DNA from: Toxoplasma gondii ME49
Lineage: Eukaryota > Apicomplexa > Conoidasida > Eucoccidiorida > Sarcocystidae
NCBI RefSeq assembly: GCF_000006565.2
Contig: NC_031472.1
Coordinates: 1,358,227 to 1,422,226 of the forward strand
Length of the DNA: 64,000 nt
Direction: 5' to 3'
Positions 13,501-24,161 of this stretch are shown here, one piece after another (position 1 is the first letter of the stretch; each line of letters opens with the position of its first letter). Below the pieces are notes generated by a model, which was not told the DNA's origin, searched no databases, and saw only the letters and a program-made list of their open reading frames with translations. The position numbers were made by a program, and so were the translations under genes.

Positions 13501-16500
13501 CCCGCGACGAAGAACGACGCGAGAAACAAAGCGATGGCCACGTAGACAATTGCTCCACCCAGAAGGCGCAGCGCGATGAGCCACAGAAAGCTGTCGGATA
13601 CACCGCAGACGGAAGAGAGAGTGGAGGCGAATGGTGACAGAAAGAGACACTCTGCACCTAGAACACTCCCGCTGCGGAGTAGCCTTAGCTCTCGTCGAGC
13701 AATGAAAGCCAGCAGTTCTACCTGAGCATAGGCACTCCAGTGAGGTGTGCTGTACACAAAAAAAACTGAGTTGTCTGCATCGCGTCACCGACCCGCCAGT
13801 TACTGAGAGAGACTCGCGATGCCGAAATGGTGATTCGGTATCATCAATGGTTTACGATACAACCATGGGACAGTGATATATTTCAGAGAAAGGCAACACT
13901 GCTGAAGACATCGAGCAGTGCTGACTTTCAATATATATATATATATATATATATACAAAACTAGGATTTGGTAAGCCAAGACTTCAGTTCTGCACCCGAA
14001 GAAAGCTGCAAGGCGTTCGGTGGAACGAGTGTCGCGTTACCCCGCTCCGAAAAATCCGTGTGGTGGACAGGAAAGTAAAAGTCGTTTGACACACGATGGA
14101 GAAGAGAGCCGAGAGGTTCGAAACTAATCTGTACGCATCCTGTCTCACAGGAACACAGTTTCCCTCTCAGAAGAGAACATGTTCGGACGTTTGCTTTCGT
14201 CAAAGGCAGTCGATAAGAACGTTTTTCATTTCCTCACCCCACAACGCAGGCAACGAGTGCACAAGCGACAACTGCAGGCCACGAAGTGTTCAGCTCGTCG
14301 ACTGCCTGCTGCCACCCCGCGAGAAGGCGCTGAGGAACGTAGTCGCTGAAAGGTAAGAACGTAGTATGGTCTCCTCCCATGACACCGGGGACACAGAACC
14401 TTCCCAATACTGAAGGAGCATTGCAAAGGAGATGCGCAGGAAAACGTAGCCATGGAAAAGTCGAAACGACAGTCGCGCAAGTGAGTTCCAACTTGAGGAG
14501 TCACCGTCACAGCCTGGAGAGGGAGGCGCTTTACGGTTTAACGTACGCAACAAACGGCCTGTCGTCGATTTCGCGCAGTCTGTCTAAAACAAAGTAGGTG
14601 TACAGATGCAAGAGCTGCGGGTGCGAGCTTCTTTGTTTTCTTCGAGTTCTGTATTTGTGGAACCTGAACCGCGCGAAGCGTCTGTGACCGGTAACCTTCT
14701 ACATTCAATCAGCAGAAGAAACGAAGAGCTGGTCACTGTGGCTTGCCGCAGACTAGTGTCCGCCCTGGTGGAACTCGTTCGCCGTGCGGCGATCTATCCG
14801 GCTGTCTATCTAGGGACGTCGTTTTAGGTATCGACGCCTTTTGCCAAAGCACACTGAACCCTGGTCGTACACCGACGTACAGCTGAAAGTCGGAAACGGC
14901 GGAGGAACGCACATTTCATCTGCGTACGGGCAGTTGGACGTTTTAATCGCCGGTAGCTCCATTGCTTGGCAAACACAGAACAAACGAGAAGGTAAAAATG
15001 CGCATTTTTCGCGGCAAACAACGGTATACACTGACCACACGTGTTTCCGCCTCCGAATCACAAGCAAGAGAAGAAACCGACATGCCTTTCGGGCCGTTTC
15101 CTCCTTCGAGAGGCTCGCAAAACATGAAACTGCGGTGCCACTTGTGATGAGACTCGGAAAGGCAGGAGAGACCTAAAAAGCACTCGCCTTTTAATCCAGC
15201 GCTGTTGCCACGGTGAAGCGTCAGCAGAAGGTGATTTCCTCAGTTTCATCTGCGACTCTTGCGGTACAAACTCTACCGGTGACTACCCTGTTCCTGAAAC
15301 TATCGTTATGAAGAAAAACAAAGAGTCGCGTGACGAATAAGGTTGCAGGAAAACAGTGCTTGCCATCTGCACGGGTGCTTGATCTTCGGCAGAGTCGGGC
15401 ACCTTAGAAGAGTTTCTGCCCATTTCTATTTTACTGCATGTGACGTATTTCCTAAGGCTGCCGAACTTTGCCGTTGTCCAGAGGGGAGACCCACAATTCT
15501 CGTAGGTGTGTACCATCTATCAAAACATCAGCGTGGTCCCTGTAGTTGTTCGGTGCAATCCATCATACCGCAAGGCTCATCCTGAGTGGATACTGGCTGC
15601 GGTGCAAGTGATACGTCTCGATGTCGACTTACTCTTGCCTTTGTAAGTGAATTTGAGAGCTCTTTCGTATTTTCCTGCACTGAACGCCGAAAGGTCGTCG
15701 GCAGAAAAACACGACGCGACGCAGACAGGCTGCAGGTAGGCCATGATGTTTTTAGGATTGCTAAAGATGGTCATTGTCGCGAGAGCTGCGGACCCAAGGG
15801 AAAAGAACGAGTTTGGCTCGTTTCAGATGTGTGCGTACAACCGCAAGCGTGCAACGAGATGGTTTAATCAGCCGGATCGCACCAGCGAGGTGAAGCACTC
15901 AAATTCTATAGAAGGAACAGAGGAGAGCTAGCAGTTTCCAACACCCCCGGCATTGAAAAACATCCTCTGTCGTAAGCCCCTCCGACTGAACTCAAAACCT
16001 GACACTTCGTTTACATACATTGCATGTGACTGTTCTACATTCGAGGCAGCATGGAGGGACGACACTGGAGTTCTACGTTCCCCGAGAAATCTGTCAACAT
16101 GTGGCAGCGCTGTGCCGGCAAAACACACTTACAAACCACCAAGGTGTACCTGGTTTTAGTTCTCTATACAGACGCGCGCGTTGCACCGACACACACAGTG
16201 CACGCAGCTGTGCATGAACGTGAATTCACGCGGTTACAGGTTTACATGGGCATGCGTATTAGACAAAGGCACATATTCAGGTCCCCCTCGTCTTGCGGAC
16301 GTTGCCTCGGTGAGATGGCTTCCGCAAAAGCCGTACATCCTAAATCGTGAAGCGCACCTGTAAAGGGTAAATCCACGAGCTCGCTTGCACTTGTCGAATT
16401 GAGCACCCGGTTGACGTTGAGCGTGTAGCCAATAAAAGGCTGGTCGGTCGTTTTGAAATCTTCCATACCGCAGAACGCGCCGTCAAAGTCCCGTCCTGTC

Positions 16501-18230
16501 AACAGGCGCGCAGGGTCACCTGACAGGAGGCGCACCCACGGAAAACGAGGCTGCGCGTTGTTAACGAACGGGCAGTTATTTCAACGGCGCACCAGCATTA
16601 AACAAAGTGGTAAACCTATTTGAAGCAGGTTATGACGTAACCCGAGTGGAACAGGAAACTACGCTATTCATTGGACGAATGGTATTCACGCAAGACCGGT
16701 ATTCACCGGGAGAAAGGTATTTCTTGGAGAAACCTTCATTCCAGCTTGTGTGAATGAGGGAGAAGCCCACGCATTCACATCGCACCCGACATCCCGGTTC
16801 CAGCTTTCCTCAGAATCGTGCTTAGGGTTTTCAAGTGAATAGTTGCAAAACGTGCAGGCCGGCAAAATCCGTTCCGTTTGGGGAACCGTAGGGAAACGGT
16901 GCGGTGGCATCGAACTAATTGGCATTCGCTAGTTTGATCAACAAAGAGTCATGATGGTTGCTCTCCCCAAGAAAGGCAACAAGGCCTATCCTTTTCTGTG
17001 GACGAGCGTCTTGTGCTGCCAATTAGAATTAGACGGTGCGCAGCGAAAGTCGAAGACAACCCTTCTACAGTCAGAACTTCCCCATCTATAGAGTGTTCCT
17101 CCGCGCTCCCGTCGCCGTGTTCTGATCCTCGAGAGACATTCCTAGAGCAGCGGACAGTCAAGGAAGAGGCGTTTGATTTGTAAACGTGGGTAGTGGTTGC
17201 TTTGAGTGAGAGCTTGCCAACATCCTCAAAGGCTCCGTGCGGCAGTGGAGGAAAGGGTGACACAAAAGGAAGCGGAAACTTGTGACGGTGTAGCTGCTTA
17301 AGGGGCGCACCTTTATGAAACGCGACGATGGTGACGAAGGCTGAAGCCGCAATGCCGGCGAGAAAGACGAAGAGGAAGAGGATGTCCGTGCAATGTCTCT
17401 TCTTCACCACCCCAGGCAAAAGATTTTCTGCACAAGAGCCCGGTTAAAACAACCCGACAGAGGTACGGTCGGGTGGAAACGGTCGATGGTGCTTGCGTCA
17501 CACCGACTTCAAAGACGTGGTAGATTTGCTGCTATCAAAACCTTCCTGATGAACTCGTTGTTTTATGGGAAGCCATCGCAAACGCCTGTCGTCAACAACA
17601 TGTATAACCCTGTGTTAGAGACCGCGTGTGATGGAAACCATACTGAAAGTGCTATGTTCCACTTTTACGCCACGCTCCGACCACAGCATGTAATTGGTTT
17701 GCTCTCTTGACCGCTACTGCCATTTCTGTCTTTCGCAGGAGTTTCTGCTCCGGTCGAGTAGCGCCCGGATACCTACTGAAGCAGCAGCGCTCCAGACTAC
17801 GAACTGCGACATTGTAGAAGGCGCCCCTATGCCGGTCTTTTCTGGATGCATTGTCTTTTTGATTCGAAGAAACGCCAGGCAGTTCTAGCAGAGGAACGCC
17901 ACGGCAACCACTGCCAAGTGCGTGAGTGCTGTTCGACTCCTCACCGTCGATAATATCCACCTCTGAATCTCGATTTCTCTTTTTCTTGGGCTTGTGCGTG
18001 TGGTCCTTGTTGTGCTTGTCGTACTCTGGTTCCCCAGAATCCCTCTTTAATTCCCTTCTCCTATTGCTTTTAACTCGTTCCTCTTCGCCGTGGAAATCGT
18101 GTCTTCTCTTTTCTTTTTCGCCACTCTTCTTCCTGGCCGACTCCCCGGATGGGTAGTCGTTATGTCGCCTAGAAGAGTGTCTTCGTTTCCGCTCAACGTA
18201 GTAGTCTTCATCGTATCGGCGTCTCGTCAT
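4914..18230 (-). CDS. Choline transporter-like protein (SLC44/CTL family), multi-exon
   Basis: Polytopic membrane protein of the choline transporter-like family. Exons read: 17945-18230 (ATG at 18230), 17311-17427, 16358-16519, 15681-15785, 14836-14964, 14238-14409, 13367-13590, 13024-13097, 12326-12367, 12159 down to about 10.7 kb, 8316-8390, 7939-8118, 7173-7388, 6489-6635, 5527-5686 and 4914-5002; phases fit throughout, though donors at 15681 and 14836 are less certain. Residues 1-95 are a basic, Arg/Lys-rich cytosolic tail. Family landmarks in order: KKRHCTDILFLFVFLAG (TM1), KGDPARLLTGRDFDGAFCG, PVCVASC, NCPYADEMC, VVAGAVCRWYF, KYHLGSLAFGSFLLAI, CIEFLDRQAYIQIALTGKNF, and the C-terminal PPFFTPEPLRSFL. 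One or more exons between 8.4 and 10.7 kb are unresolved; a conserved-looking open stretch lies at 9925-10390. Substrate is unproven. Confidence 0.9.
9925..10390 (-). other. Possible additional CTL exon(s), unresolved
   Basis: On the minus strand a frame without stops reads through a stretch containing HLHVAVFVSLDPLERVFIF and AHMNVTESLWDPKRP, with an acceptor (ttttcag) just before GCTCACATG near 10300. It lies between the Ser/Pro-rich exon and the exon coding VVAGAVCRWYF, where the family normally has a further membrane segment. It could encode loop sequence of the CTL protein. No clear membrane helix is present, so an additional exon may be missed or the sequence may be intronic. Confidence 0.3.
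10700..12100 (-). other. Ser/Pro-rich insertion inside the CTL protein
   Basis: The exon starting at 12159 first encodes a normal CTL membrane segment (about residues 438-485, VPVITVALQGAYLCLAVYTA) and then runs open for more than 400 codons of low complexity. The sequence is dominated by Ser and Pro, with Arg-Arg and acidic clusters toward its end. No membrane segment is visible in it. It sits where other CTL proteins have a short loop. The donor that ends it is not fixed, and lies between about 10.66 and 10.9 kb. Because the frame stays open without stops and has codon-like bias, it is probably translated, but the last part may be intron. Confidence 0.65.
13931..13955. repeat. (TA)n microsatellite in CTL intron
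   Basis: A 25-base run of alternating T and A between the CTL exons at 13367-13590 and 14238-14409. It is flanked by non-repetitive sequence on both sides. Confidence 0.9.
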
Positions 18231-18549
18231 CTTGACCTCCTTGCATTTTTGCGTGAAGCACGTCCTCTCTACCAGTTGACTCTGGGGACTGCGCGTCTAC
18301 AGAGTCAGAACCTCGACCCAGAGATGCAGCTGTTCGTTTGTAGATGACGCCTGATGCGCATATCGCAATGTTTGTGACTGTCTCGCTGCTGATACGCCGC
18401 CTTTCTAATGAAGCAAAAGATCATGCAGAAAAAAGAGTGTCGCTGGTAGGCCTTCGCTACCTCAGAGTTACCTTCAGGACGGCTTGCTTAACCAGTCACA
18501 TTCAAGAAAACCTTTGTAGAGATGCCACATACCACGTGAACGTCGTGTG
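18231..18549. other. Divergent 5' flank of CTL gene
   Basis: Sequence upstream of the CTL start codon, facing plus-strand transcription units to the right. It should contain CTL promoter elements, but no motif could be assigned with confidence. Confidence 0.4.
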
Positions 18550-19694
18550 ATGACAGAAGCGAACGAAAAGGAGCGACAACTTGTTCACGTGCTCCTCGAA
18601 GCCTCTGATGCAATACTGTCTTTCACGCCAACAAACAGAATCAACACTTCCAGTGGTCAGTTTTGACACCGCTCTGAACTCGACAAGAAGTTTAACTGGT
18701 TACACGTGCTACCGCAGACAAAGACAACTCTCGCAGGTAAAGTCTCTGGTTCATGAGAGAGTTTGCCTTTTTCGGTTGTTCCACCAGAAACCGCCACACC
18801 CTGTCTGTCCGGACAAGGAGAAGCGTCACCGAGTCTGGACCGTTTCTTGGCAATTTCAAGTAGCTCCGGATCAACGGCAACAATGTCGGCATTTCTGGTC
18901 CCATCAGCCTGAAGCGCTTGAGAATCATTCGCCCAATGCTTTTTTGCTTAAGCACAGCATTACCTTGGTAAGTCGGCAAATATGCCGAGCATGAAGGCAT
19001 TAATGCGGGTCTTAAACCGGTTTCACAAGTCTGCAGTTCGCATGAACCTTAAGGACAACTAAATATAGGTTTCGCATAATTGTTTCTGGACAAAACTAGC
19101 AAGGCGTAACATAGCAATGCTGTTTATGGTTTTCGAGCACCTGTTAACGTGAGAAGTAGATTGCATTCGAATAAAGTGTATGATACCTGAAACACAGAGG
19201 CGGATTCTTAAACTCTCTGTACTGTCATCATTGTGTATTCCAATTCTTGCCTGCGTGAGCTCTGCTGGAGATGGCGTTCATTCGTAGCATCAGCAAAGGT
19301 TGATGCGGAGTTGCGTGTGGCCATTCACGATAAAACGACTGCTGAAAGGATGCTATCACGAGCCAACACGAGAACACGCAGCGAACAGGCTCAGCGAATT
19401 CTAGGCACCGGATCTTTCGGAGTACTCCGGCCACTATTTGGAGAATTATCGCATGGCGGACAAGGACACGATGCAATTCTTCAGAGCACGATTTGCTTCG
19501 GGAGAGACCGCGTTTTTAAACCGCAGGAAGCACTTGCTGCATTGGTTTTGAGACTCGCGCATGCACGCATGCATGCCACCGGCAGATTGAATCTCCAGGG
19601 AAACGCAGCTCAGGGCCGATCTATAAGTTTCGATCTGCGTTCAGCTGAACCTGCGTCAGTGAGGGTGGCTCGTGGCACTTATTTGTATTCGTAA
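18550..19694 (+). CDS. Doubtful multi-exon gene fragment, unknown protein
   Basis: An ATG at 18550 opens a short frame beginning MTEANEKERQLVHVLLEA and ending in a usable donor (AACACTTCCAGTG before GTCAGT at about 18657). Further right, a stretch near 18900-18974 ends in a perfect GTAAGT donor. At 19301 a possible acceptor (gcaaag) precedes a charged helical stretch, VDAELRVAIHDKTTAER. The three could be exons of one plus-strand gene divergent from CTL, but phases were not reconciled and no family is recognised. It could equally be 5' non-coding sequence of the MORN gene. Confidence 0.22.
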
Positions 19695-19947
19695 ACAGCG
19701 GACCACAATAGAGGACTGTACCATTCAATCCAACAGGTTATTCGCAACTCCACATGTTGAAAGGTATACCTAAAAGCTCTTAAGGGAAGTGCATGCGTTT
19801 CAAAATATTCCGCATTTCAGAACTAAAGCAAAGGCAGGTATTATGTTCATTTCCGCCTGATATCGCACCGCAACTGTGCTGTTGACTTGTCAGGATCTTG
19901 TGCGTTTCCCTACACGTGGATGGAAACAAACTTGCGAGCAGGGGGAC

Positions 19948-21497
19948 ATGGAGCACAGAAATGAGTGGACAGGATCGTCGTTCACGGGAGAAACCCGAAA
20001 CGGCTGGTTTGAGGGCAATGGGAGGTACAGGTTTGCAAATGGAGTTGTGTACGTGGGCCATTTTCGTAAAGGAGACTTTCATGGAGAAGGTATGCGCGAA
20101 TCCGTCTAGCGTCTTGGCTCAAGACCCCGAAGATGATTCTGCACTTGCGACAGCGCAAAGCAACCGTTTGCCGCTCCGCCAAACAAGCCACCTAGATTCG
20201 TGACTAGGTTGCTTGGCCCGATGAACTCGCTGAACATCCTCGGCAGCAAACTGGTTGCGTCGCATGGAATGGTGGGGGGGCAAATCGGAACATCTGTAAA
20301 AAGTTTGAATAACTTCAGCCCGTCATTGAAGGCACGCAACAGTTGTGACGGGTCAGGCGAACTAGTGTTAGTACAGAGTGTTTGTCAACGTACGGGTCGG
20401 AGTTTAGCTGTCTAACTTTGTATTCGCTCCCATACCACCACGTCTACGAGATGGATTCATACGGGTTCTTCGACATAGTGTCGACATAGCAATCTCGGAT
20501 TATCTCATGCGAGTTGTTTGCGGGTCAGAGGATGAACTGTACTGGTGCGTAGTGGCTTCCAAATCTGGGACTTCATGTGTTTTCCGGTGGAGTTGCTGCT
20601 CAAAAAGCAAAACGAGTATGATGTGGTTGCTGTGCAAATAGCATTTATCAGTTCCCTTGGGCATGTGATGTAGGTGAGCTTATTTACCCTAACGGAGGGA
20701 GATACAAAGCGACCTGGATTAGGGGGAAGGCCACGAATGGGAAGTACATATTCAACGATGACTTGGAATACAAGGTGAACGACTGGGATTATATTACTCC
20801 AGCAGACCGTCGATTTTATGCTGAAAAGGTTGGCGGTTTTCGACCGCAAGGAATAGCCCTTCAAACCAACCAAGGACAGGCAGAAAGTATTCCATATGGA
20901 ACATATAACACGGGTGAGGGAACAATCTAGCGCTTAACAGTTCCAAGGCAAGGGGACTCTCAAAACATCGTGGTAATTATACACAATAGTTGAAACCGTG
21001 CCGCGCAGTTTCACATGCCGTGGGTTCACCAAACGGCAACGGTAGGCGGGCAATCGAAGTGAAACAGAACATCCGGATCGCTAGTCTTGCGCGAGCTGAT
21101 CGAGCTCGTTGATCGGGGAACCCGCAAAAGTATGTTTATTCATGTGCGTAACGAAATAGAGAGGGGAGACATATCTCCATTTATTTTTAGTTTTGGCTGT
21201 GCACGCGCTCTGCGGACATTTGTGTTGCTGCAGCAGAAAGATGATGTCCGTTTCATGTTTTCGTCTGTGGTGCGGCATCCTGCAGGAGATGGATTTTTCG
21301 AACGGACTTCCAAACGCATCCACACCTATGATGGCGCTCATGTCGTAGCGGAACCAGAGGCCGCAGAGGTCACTTGGATTGTAAAACAGTGTAGGAAGGG
21401 ACTTGACGGGCCGATACCCGAAGAAGCAAAAAGCCAACAACAGGATGCGGGCAGCAAGGCAAACAGTGTTAACTGCATACATCGCGCTGTATTGTAA
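19948..21497 (+). CDS. MORN5: MORN5-like MORN-repeat protein
   Basis: Three exons, 19948-20089, 20674-20913 and 21286-21497, with consistent phase-1 GT-AG junctions, encode 197 residues. The N-terminal part holds MORN-type repeats: SFTGETRNGWFEGNGRYRF, VVYVGHFRKGDFHGEG and ELIYPNGGRYKATWIRGKA. Beyond the repeats, the C-terminal part also follows animal MORN5, with DYITPADRRFYAEKVGGF, then YNTGDGFF spanning the second junction, and TWIVKQCRKG near the end. That agreement makes MORN5 a better match than a generic MORN protein. Animal MORN5 is about 160 residues and is linked to cilia and sperm flagella; a role in the microgamete flagellum is inference. Start chosen as the first ATG that gives the family N-terminus. 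Confidence 0.88.
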
Positions 21498-22497
21498 GCG
21501 AGCTGAAGTCGGGTCAGAAGATTAAAACGCGAACGGTGAAGTGAGCTGTTGCTCCTTCGTAGGTGTGAGTGACAGAATGTGCGCTGTATGAGGTTGGTCG
21601 CTCTTCTTACTGGGACCGGGTTGGTTGTTGTTGACTTTGGCCAGCGATCAGTGGGTCCATCAGTGTCGTTCGCGAGTACCGTTCTCCATTTACTAGTGCT
21701 GTTCTTGACATTTGGGGTGTTTCGTCTCTTCTTCTTGCCATTTGAGTGTTTTCGCCTTCAATACAACGCGCCAAAACGCATCGCATTCTGACTACGATTA
21801 AGACTCCTTTTGCGTCAACTACTGAACGCTAGCGTACGGATAATCGAAAGGCGTGACGCAGAGATGAACACATCACGCGAAGACGTGACGAATCGCAACA
21901 GAGCCTGAGAGGCGATTTTGGCTACATAAACAGCGAGCTTCGGTGGAGCTCATCACTGGTGAGTGTGTGAGGAGCAGCACGTCTAGATAATCCGGGGAAC
22001 GCTTGTGTCAGTGTGTAGGGAAGAAACGTTTTTCGGTCCACTGGCAGTTCGTCGGAGTTGTGTGGGCAGCGTTCCCCAAGCCACTTTTGCGTTCTGCCGT
22101 CGTGGAACCCGTTGAGAAGGGGGGGTACTCTTTCGTAAGCCTGCGATCCGCCGCAGGACAGAGTGCCTGCCAGCAAAGTGTCTGTCCGACCAACTCACTT
22201 TTGTTTTTTCTCTAGAATTACATCTTGCTCTGGTTAGTGAGAAGAAGCAGAATCGTTCCGATGCAACTCGTGCATCTGCTGTTCCCTTTTTTTTGGAACG
22301 TGGACTGTCAGCTCTGTCATTGCACTTGAGACTTCATTCCGTGTGACGGGCATTTTGTCACACTTTTGTCTGTTGCTGTCAAGCTCCCTTTTTTGTCAAC
22401 TTCACAGCATACGAAAAAGGAACTTCCCTCTTTCGTGCAAGCTCTCCCCAAATATCTGAAGAGTATCCAGCTGATCTCCTACCGCCGCACACGCACA
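21498..22497. other. Intergenic region between MORN5-like gene and secreted protein gene
   Basis: About 1 kb holding the 3' end of the MORN5-like transcript and the promoter and 5' UTR of the next gene. A pyrimidine-rich stretch lies near 22200-22290. No coding frame is supported and no regulatory motif could be assigned firmly. Confidence 0.5.
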
Positions 22498-22941
22498 ATG
22501 GCATCCCGACAACGAGTTGGACTGTTCGTCGCGCTTTGCTTCATTGCAGCAGCACTTCATTCACTGAAGGTGCTCGGAAGTGAGAATGCCGGAAAGCCAA
22601 CTGACTCGATCGCAGCTGAGAGCCGCTGTTCCATTTCTTCCGAAACGGCGTCGACGGCAGGTGTCACAGACGAAGAGTCCTTCCTGGTTTCTCGAAGATC
22701 TTCTGTTTCGGAGACAGACCTTTCACAAGATGATATTGGTCCTCAGGTGAAAGCAGAAGTTGAACAAGAGGGGAACGCAAGTGATCGGCCACCAAAAGGA
22801 AGCTCCCGACGCCGTGACCAAGCCTTTGGTTATGGAGGGTACTACAGCTACGGACTCGGTTTTCCAGGCTTCATGCCCTATGGTGGCTACGGGTTTTTGG
22901 GAGGGTTTCCGAGGATGCCTGGTTTCGGTTTCATTTTCTGA
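22498..22941 (+). CDS. Small secreted Gly/Tyr/Phe-rich protein
   Basis: A single-exon gene of 147 residues. The start at 22498 gives a clear signal peptide (MASRQRVGLFVALCFIAAAL, cleavage probably near residue 28). Residues about 30-105 are hydrophilic, Ser/Glu-rich and probably disordered, ending in a basic SSRRRDQ stretch. The last ~38 residues are strikingly rich in Gly, Tyr and Phe, for example AFGYGGYYSYGLGFPGF and ending GFGFIF. No cysteine pairs or known domain are visible. The pattern suggests a coccidian secreted protein (dense granule, cyst wall or oocyst wall matrix); Tyr-rich proteins are known from coccidian oocyst walls, but this assignment is only analogy. An upstream in-frame extension exists but lacks an ATG suited to secretion. 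Confidence 0.72.
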   Translation: MASRQRVGLFVALCFIAAALHSLKVLGSENAGKPTDSIAAESRCSISSETASTAGVTDEESFLVSRRSSVSETDLSQDDIGPQVKAEVEQEGNASDRPPKGSSRRRDQAFGYGGYYSYGLGFPGFMPYGGYGFLGGFPRMPGFGFIF

Positions 22942-24161
22942 AATAGAAAGAGACGGCAGTGTGCCTTGAGAGAGCGAGCACCCTCGCCGTTTATTGCTTT
23001 AACAGGTTATTGCCTGCATCAGCTGTCCGTGTGTCGAGTCAACTTTTGAAACTTTCTCTGAGCTGGGAAATAGAGTGGAAGAACCATCGCCGATAAGAGC
23101 TCTGAAATTTTTGCAGAGCAGGAGAGTGCAGAATTCCAGCGAAACGATATGTCAAAGTTTCCACTGCCTGTAGAGCGAAAAGCTGGACGAAAATTTTTTC
23201 GTGGACTCAGTGTTCTATAGAAGAGTGCTTCACACGCCAAAATTAGGATCGCTGGCATCACCTGCCCTCCGAAACCACGAAACATCGACCTCTGATAGTT
23301 AACGCTGTATTTCTAAACCTATTGTGGACATACCCGCATCAGCTTTTCTCGGGCACACCGGAGAGTGCACGTAATATTGTATTGGTGCGAGCGGGCAATC
23401 CACTCTTTCCTTAATGTCCGTCTGCGGCTGTACAGGAAAACCCCTGGGGCTCTTGTCTGCGCTGCTTTCCAAAAGTGTAAACTCTGCAGCATGTTTCTGA
23501 TATCCAAGAGAAATGTTATGTGCACCGCTACTCGACACGTGCGCAACAAGGATAATATTACCGACATACTGATCATGGACAGAGGCTGTATATAGTTGCT
23601 TGTTGTCACATGAAATTTGAATTGAACATCTGCAGTGCCTGGAGGTGTAAAGTATGCGTAGTTATCTCGAATAAGCTCCCCCCCAAAGTGTCGTCGTGTA
23701 CCATCCAGTATCGGCAAACGATTCGCAGCTTTTCCCATACAAACGACAGCAGCGGTATGCATACATCATATATCGATCTCCTCTTGAACGACCTATGGGG
23801 TTGTAAAAAAGGAGCACGAGATCTTCCGTTACATAACCTTGTTTGGGTGAAGCACGTAAAAGTTGGATTCTTCCTAGTAATGCAGAGATGATGTTTGCGG
23901 CTACCTGCCTCGGAATGTTGCGCCCTGGAGATGATTTGTTTCGGTTGCGCAGGCAGAAACGCTCTAGCGCGCTCATGGTGCCTTTTCAAGGCAAGAAATG
24001 TTCGTTTTTCCTATGGACTACAGTGAAAAGCGTGTTTATTCCAACCATAACGAAGTGTCATCAAACGTTCGTGCGGGCGTGTATGGATTTGGTAAAGCTT
24101 TCCAGCAAAATAGAGAGATGAGCAACTGTAGAATTGGTATTCGTAAAGCCACCCGTTAGCT
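22942..24161. other. Intergenic region, no supported gene
   Basis: About 1.2 kb between the secreted-protein stop codon and the first exon of the coiled-coil gene. Open frames on both strands are short, overlap each other and show no family features or consistent splice sites. Confidence 0.5.

Noticed and set aside
19393..19430. Resemblance of ILGTGSFGVL to a protein-kinase glycine loop
   Set aside because: No downstream catalytic or metal-binding kinase motifs occur in any frame nearby; a chance match.
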